A DNA stretch of 64,000 bases from Phycisphaerales bacterium UBA2421 (GTDB taxonomy: Bacteria > Planctomycetota > Phycisphaerae > Tepidisphaerales > Tepidisphaeraceae): the NCBI GenBank assembly GCA_002343075.1, contig DDRH01000067.1, positions 204,162 through 268,161 of the forward strand, read 5' to 3'. This document shows, one piece after another, positions 38,548 to 45,884 of the stretch. Below the pieces are notes generated by a model, which made no database searches, was not told the origin of the DNA, and was given only the letters and a program-made list of their open reading frames with translations. Made by a program: the position numbers and the translations under genes. Numbering within the stretch: position 1 is the stretch's first letter; each line of letters starts with the position of its first letter.

Positions 38548-40865
38548 TCACCTCCTGTGGCACTTGCCTCTGCCGCAGCCGGCTCACCCGCTGTAGGTGC
38601 GACGGCGGGTTTCTTGATGTCGGTACCCAACCGCTGCAGGTAGGCGATCAGCGCCACTGCTTCGGAGTCCTTCAGTGCGAGCAGGGATGGGTCTTTCCCC
38701 TGTTCTGCGAGCACCTCCGCGATCTTCCTCGCTTGCTCCTGAGCGTCGGCCTTCGACGTGCTGCGCTGTTCCTGGGTGTAGGGCACACCCAGCGCCTGCA
38801 TCGTCTTCACGCGAAGGGGCATCGAGTCGAAATCGACCTTGCTGCCCTCGAGGTACTGATAACTCGGCATGATGGAACCGGGCGAAATCTCCGCCGGTGC
38901 ACGGAGATGCAGCAGGTGCCAATAGTCACTCTGCCGGCCACCTTCCCGGGCCAGATCAGGCCCGATTCGACGGCTTCCCCATTGGAATGGGTGGTCGTAC
39001 ACGAACTCGCCCGCCTTGGAATACTCGCCATACCTCTTCACCTCAGGCACGATCGGTCGCACCATCTGGCTGTGACAGTTGTAGCAACCCTCGGCGACGT
39101 AAATGTCACGGCCGGCGAGTTCGAGCGGGGTGTACGGAGTCACACTCGCGATCGCGGGGATGTTTGAACGGATCAGAAAGGTCGGAATGATCTCAAACAA
39201 TGACGCCACCACAACTGCGGTAACGGTCATCACCGTAAACTTCACGGGCATCCGTTCCCATTTGCGGTGCCACCACATCGTTGAGAATGTGAGTAGCTTG
39301 ATTCCAGCTTGTGCCATCGGAAGCGGGCGCCCGTTTGTGACGTCGGGCCGGGCCGCATCCCCGCTGTAGTCGGGGCTGAGCGGAGCCGCGCGATACACCG
39401 GAACATCGTAGACTTCCGGCCTGTTGCGCCAGGTGCGCCAGAAGTTGTACCCACCGACCAGCGCGCCCGCGATGTACAGCGAGCCGCCAACTGCGCGCAG
39501 GTAATACATCGGCAGGATGCTGGTAACCGTGTGTGTGAAGTTGGGGTACGCCAATTGCCCGTCGGGTGTCGTGGCGCGCCACATCAGACCCTGGGTAATG
39601 CCCGCGACGTAAATCGGAACGATATAGAGCAGGATGCCGAGTGTCGCCAGCCAGAAATGGGTCGTCGCCAGCTTCTCACTATGCAGCTTTGTCTGAAACA
39701 GACGTGGCAACAGCCAATACATCATCCCGAACGCCATGAGGCCGTTCCATCCCAGCGCTCCGGCGTGGACATGGGCGATCGTCCAGTCGGTATAATGGCT
39801 CAGTGAGTTGACCGCCTTGATCGAGAGGAGCGGGCCTTCGAAGGTGCTCATGCCGTAAAACGTGATACCCACGACGAAGAACTTCAAAACCGGGTCCGCC
39901 GCCACCTTGTGCCACGCGCCGCGGAGGGTCAGCAGGCCGTTGATCATGCCGCCCCAACTTGGCATCCAGAGCATGATTGAGAAGACCATTCCCAGACTGC
40001 TGGCCCAGTCCGGCAGCGCCGTGTAGTGGAGATGATGCGGCCCGGCCCAAATGTAAATGAACACCAGCGACCAGAAGTGAATGATCGAAAGTCGATACGA
40101 AAACACGGGCTGTTCGGCGGCCTTGGGAAGGAAGTAATACATCAACCCCAGAAATGGCGTGGTCAGAAAGAAGGCAACGGCGTTATGTCCGTACCACCAC
40201 TGCATGAACGCATCCTGCACACCGGCATAGATGGGGTAACTCTTGAACAGCCCCATCGGAACGACGAGGTTGTTAAACACATGCAACACCGTCACCGTCA
40301 CGATGGTTGCAATGTAAAACCAGAGCGCGACGTACATGTGCCGCTCGCGCCGGCGGAGGAGCGTCATGAAGAAATTGGTGCCAAAGAATCCGAGCCAGAC
40401 GACGGCGATCGCAATATCGATCGGCCATTCCAATTCGGCATATTCCTTACTTTGGGTGATTCCAAATGGAAGCGTCAGCGCCGCAGAGACGATGATCAGT
40501 TGCCAACCCCAGAAGTGGAGGTTGCTCAACCGATCGCTGAACATCCGCGCCTTACAAAGCCGCTGCGTCGAGTAATAGACCGCGGCGAAGATGGCGTTGC
40601 CGGCGAATGCGAATATCGCTGCGTTCGTGTGCAGCGGGCGAAGTCGGCCAAAGCTGAGTTGTGGCAAGCCAAACTGAAGCGACGGAAACGCCAGCAGCAG
40701 TGCAGCAAACAACCCTGCCAGGAACGACACCAATGCCCAGACAAACATCGCCACGAGAAACTTGCGGACAATCGCATCGTCATAGCTAAATGACTCCAGC
40801 GGTGACGCCGCGCCCGCGGCGCGCTGCGTGGCTGGAATTGCTGACGGCTCCACTAGTTGTGACAT
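38544..40865 (-). CDS. ccoNO: Fused cbb3 oxidase subunits I and II (CcoN-CcoO)
   Basis: 773 residues from the ATG at 40865, with AAGGAG nine bases before it. Residues about 1-490 are CcoN, the heme b/b3-CuB subunit: HTNAAIFAFAGNAIFA, WWYGHNAVAFFLTTPFLGL, YRLSIIHFWSLVFIYIWAGP, AGPHHLHYTALPDW and TDWTIAHVHAGALGWNG. After a linker (VYDVPVYRAAPLSPDYSG) a second part has a membrane helix and CcoO features: YVAEGCYNCHSQMVRPIVPE heme c site, YDHPFQWGSRRIGPDLAREG, PGSIMPSYQYL. Fused CcoNO is known in Planctomycetes and Bacteroidetes. It is the terminal oxidase for low oxygen, first in the operon after the Rrf2 gene. Confidence 0.96.
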   Translation of the reverse strand: MSQLVEPSAIPATQRAAGAASPLESFSYDDAIVRKFLVAMFVWALVSFLAGLFAALLLAFPSLQFGLPQLSFGRLRPLHTNAAIFAFAGNAIFAAVYYSTQRLCKARMFSDRLSNLHFWGWQLIIVSAALTLPFGITQSKEYAELEWPIDIAIAVVWLGFFGTNFFMTLLRRRERHMYVALWFYIATIVTVTVLHVFNNLVVPMGLFKSYPIYAGVQDAFMQWWYGHNAVAFFLTTPFLGLMYYFLPKAAEQPVFSYRLSIIHFWSLVFIYIWAGPHHLHYTALPDWASSLGMVFSIMLWMPSWGGMINGLLTLRGAWHKVAADPVLKFFVVGITFYGMSTFEGPLLSIKAVNSLSHYTDWTIAHVHAGALGWNGLMAFGMMYWLLPRLFQTKLHSEKLATTHFWLATLGILLYIVPIYVAGITQGLMWRATTPDGQLAYPNFTHTVTSILPMYYLRAVGGSLYIAGALVGGYNFWRTWRNRPEVYDVPVYRAAPLSPDYSGDAARPDVTNGRPLPMAQAGIKLLTFSTMWWHRKWERMPVKFTVMTVTAVVVASLFEIIPTFLIRSNIPAIASVTPYTPLELAGRDIYVAEGCYNCHSQMVRPIVPEVKRYGEYSKAGEFVYDHPFQWGSRRIGPDLAREGGRQSDYWHLLHLRAPAEISPGSIMPSYQYLEGSKVDFDSMPLRVKTMQALGVPYTQEQRSTSKADAQEQARKIAEVLAEQGKDPSLLALKDSEAVALIAYLQRLGTDIKKPAVAPTAGEPAAAEASATGGE

Positions 40866-40986
40866 GACTTTCAGCTCCTTCTTTCCCTGGCTCGCCATCG
40901 GCGCGTACCGAGGGCGCGATCGCCGGGCCTCTTTCCGCCGGGCGATTCAGTTCACTTAAAAAGACGTAATGATCGCCACAATCGGG

Positions 40987-41472
40987 CTAAGGCGCCTGAC
41001 CCGGCGAACCTCCCGCCCGGGCAGAAATCCCGAGCTGGGCCAGTCCGGTCGTCTCGCACAACGGGCGAACGCCGGTCGAGTTGCGCAACAACTGCCCGAT
41101 CATGATCTGGCCAAAACGCTGCTCCACTTCTGCCATCGCGTTGTCCAGCGACTGGTGCAACGCACAAAGCTTCGAGCCATGCGATGCCAGCTTCAGAGGA
41201 CAAGAGCGAATCCGCTGGACCGGCTCGACCGCGTTGACAACATCGAGTAGCGAAATCTGATCGACATCCCGCTCGAGCACATAACCGCCACCCAGTCCTC
41301 GCTGGGCACTCACCATTCCAACCTTGGAAAGTGGTTGAAAAACTTTGGAAAGATAACTAACCGGCACCTTACAGCCGTCCGCGATCTGTTGCGTCGTCTG
41401 AGGGTCTCCCGGGTGCTCGGCGAGCCAAACTACGGCTCGCAGGGCGTATTCTGCGGTTTGTGACAATTGCAT
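40987..41472 (-). CDS. Rrf2-family transcriptional regulator of the cbb3 locus
   Basis: 161 residues. Winged helix at 1-80 (QLSQTAEYALRAVVWLAEHP; VPVSYLSKVFQPLSKVGMVS; GLGGGYVLER) as in Rrf2/IscR/NsrR proteins. The ligand loop reads RSCPLKLASHGSKLCALHQS, giving two Cys and nearby His; a third Cys follows only far downstream (RPLCETTG), so a canonical three-Cys iron-sulfur site is possible but not typical. Spacing before the ATG: GGAGG ten bases upstream. It is upstream of ccoNO and read the same way, with a gap of 121 bases; it probably senses oxygen, NO or iron-sulfur state for the oxidase. It also likely controls itself through the flanking repeats. Confidence 0.88.
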   Translation of the reverse strand: MQLSQTAEYALRAVVWLAEHPGDPQTTQQIADGCKVPVSYLSKVFQPLSKVGMVSAQRGLGGGYVLERDVDQISLLDVVNAVEPVQRIRSCPLKLASHGSKLCALHQSLDNAMAEVEQRFGQIMIGQLLRNSTGVRPLCETTGLAQLGISARAGGSPGQAP

Positions 41473-41507
41473 CGGGCGAAAGCCTCCAGATCACTTATAC
41501 GACCTCC

Positions 41508-41572
41508 ATGTCCAGATATCCATTGTATCGGCAAATCTATTGATGTCAACAAGACAAAAATATCCAGATATC
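41508..41572 (-). promoter_or_regulatory. Rrf2 promoter flanked by two operator-like repeats
   Basis: On the minus strand TTGACA (complement of 41544-41549), a 16-base spacer and TACAAT (complement of 41522-41527): a near-consensus sigma-70 promoter. The element ATRTCCAGATATC occurs at 41508-41520, over the likely start of transcription, and at 41560-41572, just upstream of -35. Each is a dyad of ATATC/GATAT around CA. The 52-base step equals five helical turns, which suggests cooperative or looping autorepression by the Rrf2 protein. Confidence 0.7.
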
Positions 41573-41611
41573 ATTTTTTGTCCTCGCTCAAAGCTTATGA
41601 TTTGCCTAAGT

Positions 41612-44494
41612 TCACCTACTATCCATGGTGGCCGCGGGTTGGGTTGATGCGGCTAGCTGTTCGTTCATCTGCCGCACTACTTCATCGTAATGTTGTGCCT
41701 TGTCCTGCTGGTGCAGACCCCGGTAGCACCCAGCCAACGCCGCCGCTACTTTGCGCATCATCACCACATCGAGCTTGCGGTATCGCTGCATCGCCGCCTC
41801 CGCTTCGAGCAGCGGGCCGAGGGCCAACTCGTGCTTCCCCAATCCCGCAAGGCAAACGCCGTACAAGCCCGGGCTTGACCAGTCATTGACGGTCCTACTC
41901 CTCCGCCGGTTCACATCATAAGCATGCGCCAGCAACGGTTCGGCGGAGGCATGATCCCCCACCGAAATCAGATTTTGACCCAGGCGCAACTCCACCGAAA
42001 GGGTGTAGTGGTGTTCATCCCCGTATGTTGAGCGAAGTTTTTCCAGTACATCGCGATACTCATCGATCGCCATTCGGAGGTTTCCTTGGACGCCGATCAG
42101 GCGCGCAAGCTCGCCGCGTATCATGAGGGTATCGCGGTGAGTCTCGCCAAGGTTCCGCCGCATCAGTGCGACCAGTTCCCGCAGGCTGGCCATGTCTTCT
42201 TCGGTCGGGACGTACTTCCGAGCGAGCGTGCGGATCTGAAACCAGTCGTGCCAGGTATAGAGCGTCGTGGCGTGATCGTTACCGAACACACGCCTGCAGC
42301 GCGCCAGCGCGTCGTCAAGCAAGGCGCGGGCCTCATCGCCTCGGCCATTGGCAGACATGAGCAGCCCGACATGGTGAGCCATAATGAGCGTATTTGGATG
42401 ATCCGGGCCGAACACCGCCTGCGCCGATTGAAACGCTGGTTCAACCAGTGCGAGTGCCTCACCAAACTTCCCCTCGTCACGCAGCAAGCTTGCAAATCCC
42501 ATTTTCATCGCAATGAAGTCGGGATGCGTTTCGTCAAGTGTTATTGATGCCACTTCACGGGCGTTATCATAGAGCAAGTGTGCTTCGGAAAAGTTGCCTT
42601 GCTGGTGCTTGACCACCGCGAGCGTAGTGAGATTGGCCAACCGCAGTTGCACGGCCTCTGGGGTATCATTCCCTTCAAGCAGTTGGATGCTGCGCCGATG
42701 AAGAGCCTCGGCCTCACTAAGTTGATCGAGATCGTACAAGAAAGAGGCCAACTTCAGCCTTGCGTCCAGTGTGCGCAGGTCGCGCTCCCCGACCTCGCTT
42801 GCAAGACGATCACAGGCGAGTTGCAACGCACGGTGCGCGCCCGCCCGGTCACCGGAATCATTCAGCAGCTTGCCGTAGTTGGCATACATGGCCAGCGTGT
42901 CGGGCTCGACATAGGCCGCCGGATCGCCTGCCTTCTTGATAGCGGTCTCAAACTGCTCGCGGGCGCGGGCGAAGTTGCCGATGCTCGCATAGGCTTGGCC
43001 GAAGGTGTTTCTAACGTCGATCTCGACCTGCGGCAGGTCGGCAAACGAGCCATCAACCCGCGCCACGGCATCGTCGAGCACTTCGCGGACAGTAATCTCG
43101 CGCCCGCGGGCGGCTTCGGGGCTGATTGAGCGGAACATTGAAGAGACAAAATGAACGTGCTGCTCGGCGAGATCGCGCGCCACCGCCGCCTTGTCGCGCT
43201 CGGCGGTGGCATACCGCCATGCCGTCAGTGAGACAATGAGGCCAGCCACAAGCCCAAAGGTTGCCAGCGCAGCGGCGGCAACGGAAACTCGATTTCGCTT
43301 GACGAACTTGCTAAGGCGATAGATTCGCGACGGCGGGCCCGCATCGATCGGGCGGCCGGAGAGGTAGTTGTCGATGTCATGCGACAGCGAAGACGCCGAG
43401 CCATACCTGCGGCTGCGGTCTTTCTCAAGGCACTTCATGACGATCCAGTCCAACTCGCCCCGGATCGTGCTTGCCAGCCGCCGGGGTTCCGTCCGGCGAC
43501 GGCTGGCGACGGTTTCCGGCGAATCCACCTGCAGCAGCCGCGTGCTCGGTTTCGGCGGCTCGACCTCGCGGATCATCCGCTGCATCTCAAACATCGCCGC
43601 CGACCGCAGTGACTTGGAATCGAAAGGCGTGGTCCCGGTGAGAAGCTCGTATAGCAGCACCCCGAGGCTATACACATCCGAGCGAATATCGACGTCGGTA
43701 CCTTCAGGTCGGGCCTGCTCGGGCGACATGTACTCCGGCGTCCCGATAAGCTGACGCGAGTCGGTCAGCATCGTCAACCCCGAGACTTGTTCGATCGCCT
43801 TCGACACCCCAAAGTCGATCACCTTCGCAACGGCAACGCCGTCCAGTTCCGTGACCATCACATTCGACGGCTTGATGTCGCGATGGATGATCCCCTTCTG
43901 GTGGGCGTGGTGCACCGCATGGCACACCGACGCGAAAAGTAACAACCGCGCGTGGGCGGGCAGGCGTCGGTCATCGCAATACTGCGTAATCGGCACACCA
44001 TCAACAAACTCCATGACAAAGTATGGCCTGCCCGCCTCCGTCACGCCGGCGTCAATCACGCGGGCGATGTTCGGGTTGTCCATCAGCGCAAGCGTGTGCC
44101 GTTCGGCATTAAACCTCGCAAGGATCTGACGGCTGTCCATGCCGGGCTTAAGCACCTTTACCGCCACGCGCCGCTGCACCGGCGAGGTCTGCTCTCCAAG
44201 GTAAACCGAGCCGAAGCCACCCTCGCCAAGCAATCGGGCGATGGCGTACGGGCCGATTCGCTGCGGCATGGGTTCAAAGCTTTCTGTTGATGTAGGGAGC
44301 AGCGTGGGGCGATCAAGAAAGCCGACCGCTCTTTCATGTGCGTCGATCAGATCCTGTACCGCTCGCTGCAATGGTTCGTTTGGTCCACATTCCTGCCGCA
44401 CGAACCGATCGCGCTCTGCGGGGGCGAGTTCGAGCGCGCGGCTGAAGAGTTGCTTGACCTCCGCTGCCGGCAATTGATGCTCGTTCGGATTCAT
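41612..44494 (-). CDS. Membrane Ser/Thr protein kinase with TPR domain
   Basis: 960 residues. After an N-terminal segment (1-78) the kinase domain spans about 80-345: GEGGFGSVYLGEQ, VAVKVLKPGMDSRQILARFN, HRDIKPSNVMVTE, DFGVSKAI, GTPEYMSPEQA. The motif KPGMD...RF is typical of planctomycete kinases with TPR or WD40 tails. One membrane helix near 404-428 (AAALATFGLVAGLIVSLTAW). The rest (about 470-940) is a run of TPR-like helices (ALVEPAFQSAQAVFGPDHPN, LLDDALARCRRVFGNDHATT), matching the NB-ARC/TPR-kinase families. It ends the two-gene unit begun by the ECF sigma gene, 56 bases upstream. Confidence 0.93.
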   Translation of the reverse strand: MNPNEHQLPAAEVKQLFSRALELAPAERDRFVRQECGPNEPLQRAVQDLIDAHERAVGFLDRPTLLPTSTESFEPMPQRIGPYAIARLLGEGGFGSVYLGEQTSPVQRRVAVKVLKPGMDSRQILARFNAERHTLALMDNPNIARVIDAGVTEAGRPYFVMEFVDGVPITQYCDDRRLPAHARLLLFASVCHAVHHAHQKGIIHRDIKPSNVMVTELDGVAVAKVIDFGVSKAIEQVSGLTMLTDSRQLIGTPEYMSPEQARPEGTDVDIRSDVYSLGVLLYELLTGTTPFDSKSLRSAAMFEMQRMIREVEPPKPSTRLLQVDSPETVASRRRTEPRRLASTIRGELDWIVMKCLEKDRSRRYGSASSLSHDIDNYLSGRPIDAGPPSRIYRLSKFVKRNRVSVAAAALATFGLVAGLIVSLTAWRYATAERDKAAVARDLAEQHVHFVSSMFRSISPEAARGREITVREVLDDAVARVDGSFADLPQVEIDVRNTFGQAYASIGNFARAREQFETAIKKAGDPAAYVEPDTLAMYANYGKLLNDSGDRAGAHRALQLACDRLASEVGERDLRTLDARLKLASFLYDLDQLSEAEALHRRSIQLLEGNDTPEAVQLRLANLTTLAVVKHQQGNFSEAHLLYDNAREVASITLDETHPDFIAMKMGFASLLRDEGKFGEALALVEPAFQSAQAVFGPDHPNTLIMAHHVGLLMSANGRGDEARALLDDALARCRRVFGNDHATTLYTWHDWFQIRTLARKYVPTEEDMASLRELVALMRRNLGETHRDTLMIRGELARLIGVQGNLRMAIDEYRDVLEKLRSTYGDEHHYTLSVELRLGQNLISVGDHASAEPLLAHAYDVNRRRSRTVNDWSSPGLYGVCLAGLGKHELALGPLLEAEAAMQRYRKLDVVMMRKVAAALAGCYRGLHQQDKAQHYDEVVRQMNEQLAASTQPAATMDSR

Positions 44495-44550
44495 GACGAT
44501 TATCTCAGCACGATCAACTTACGGCGCGATCGACTTACGGCACGGTCGTT

Positions 44551-45099
44551 TCACTGCTGCAGCGACTTGAAAAGCCACGCTCGGGCAAACTGCCAGTCTC
44601 GCTTCACGGTGCGCTCGGAGACCTGAAGCGCCTCGGAGGTTTCCTGCACACTCAAACCGGCAAAAAAGCGCAGCTTGACCACCTGCGCCGCCTGTGGGTC
44701 TTCCATCTCCAAGCGACAAATCGCGTCGTTAAGGGCCAGCGTTTCTTCGGGGTCGAAATCGTGAGAGAGTTCGGCCACATCGACCAGCGCCCGGCGAGCG
44801 CCCCCGCCGCGCTTTTCACGGTGCTTGGTGCGGGCATGATCGATGAGAATCCGCCGCATCGCCTCCGCGGCCGCGGCGAAAAACTGCCCGCGGTGCAGTT
44901 GCGAGAGCGAGGCGTGCTTGGATAGCTTCAGATACGCCTCATTCACCAGCGCGGTTGCCTGCAGCGTATGCCCCGGGCCTTCCCGGCTCAGCCGCTGACG
45001 GGCGATCAGCCGTAGCTGATCGTATACGCTCCTGGCAAACTCCGCGTCTTCCGGCCCGCATGGCGGGTCTGCTGAAGGGGTTTCACTCGGCTCGGTCAT
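44551..45099 (-). CDS. ECF sigma factor of kinase-associated subfamily
   Basis: 182 residues of the planctomycete/acidobacterial ECF group (TIGR02999-like). Region 2: DQLRLIARQRLSREGPGHTL then ALVNEAYLKLSKH and GQFFAAAAEAMRRILIDHAR, a signature of this subfamily; region 4: FFAGLSVQETSEALQVSERT then VKRDWQFARAWLF. It lies upstream of the TPR kinase on the same strand. In planctomycetes this subfamily is repeatedly found beside such kinases and is thought to be controlled by phosphorylation, without a classic anti-sigma factor. Diverges from the aldolase gene. Confidence 0.92.
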   Translation of the reverse strand: MTEPSETPSADPPCGPEDAEFARSVYDQLRLIARQRLSREGPGHTLQATALVNEAYLKLSKHASLSQLHRGQFFAAAAEAMRRILIDHARTKHREKRGGGARRALVDVAELSHDFDPEETLALNDAICRLEMEDPQAAQVVKLRFFAGLSVQETSEALQVSERTVKRDWQFARAWLFKSLQQ

Positions 45100-45162
45100 T
45101 GCCCCAGGATTGTATACTGCTTTGCTTTCTCAGGTTATCGATTTCGTGTTAAAGTCCCGGTT

Positions 45163-45852
45163 GTGAAAGACGAGTTAGAACAAACCCTTCGCGAACAATT
45201 GTGCGAGATCGGCCGGCGGCTTTGGACCCGACAGCTTTGCGCCGGGAGCGACGGGAACTTGTCGGTCCGGCTTGGAAGCGATCGCTACCTGTGTACACCG
45301 ACCGGTCACAGCAAAGGGTTCCTCTCGACCGACCTGATCTGCCGCGCCGACGCGGGCCCAGAGCAGCCGAGCGAGAGTCATCGATTATCCAGCGAGTGGG
45401 CAATGCACCGGGCCATCTACGACGAACGCCCGGATGTTCACGCGATCATTCACAGCCACCCCCCCACCGCCACGGGCTTCGCGCTGGCGCACCGGCTGCC
45501 CGCGACTTGGGTGTACGCCGAAGCGGACGTGTTACTGCATCCAATCGCAATGGTGCCCTACGTCACCCCCGGCGACAGTCGGCTGGCTGCAGCGGCGCGA
45601 TCGGCGGCTCGTGGGAGCGATGTCCTCCTGCTGGCAAATCATGGTGCGGTCTGTGTAGCCGAATCGCTTGAGCAGGCCTATTTCAAGATGGAGATGCTCG
45701 AAGCGTTTGCCCAGATCCTGATCGCGGCAGAACGCGTCGGTGGGGCCAAGCAGTTCCTTACACCCGAGCAGGGTGAGCTTGCGGCACTGCGACGTAAGCT
45801 GCGCGGTGATCGATTCGGGCCGTCCAGCCCGCGAAACAAGCCGGGCAGTTAA
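45163..45852 (+). CDS. Class II (zinc) aldolase/adducin-family sugar-phosphate aldolase
   Basis: 229 residues, GTG start. Motifs of the FucA/RhaD/AraD superfamily: CAGSDGNLSVRL (substrate loop, near 26-37), CTPTGHSKG, the Glu of SSEWAMH (E78, catalytic), and zinc ligands H97 and H99 (IIHSHPPT) and H160 (LLANHGAVC). It lies 32 bases before an alpha-L-rhamnosidase gene, so rhamnulose-1-phosphate or fuculose-phosphate cleavage is likely. No kinase or isomerase of the pathway is in view. A role in deoxysugar breakdown fits; the exact substrate cannot be read from the sequence. Confidence 0.88.
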   Translation: MKDELEQTLREQLCEIGRRLWTRQLCAGSDGNLSVRLGSDRYLCTPTGHSKGFLSTDLICRADAGPEQPSESHRLSSEWAMHRAIYDERPDVHAIIHSHPPTATGFALAHRLPATWVYAEADVLLHPIAMVPYVTPGDSRLAAAARSAARGSDVLLLANHGAVCVAESLEQAYFKMEMLEAFAQILIAAERVGGAKQFLTPEQGELAALRRKLRGDRFGPSSPRNKPGS

Positions 45853-45884
45853 CGATTTGCCCCGCATCGGTTACTTTCACGGCG

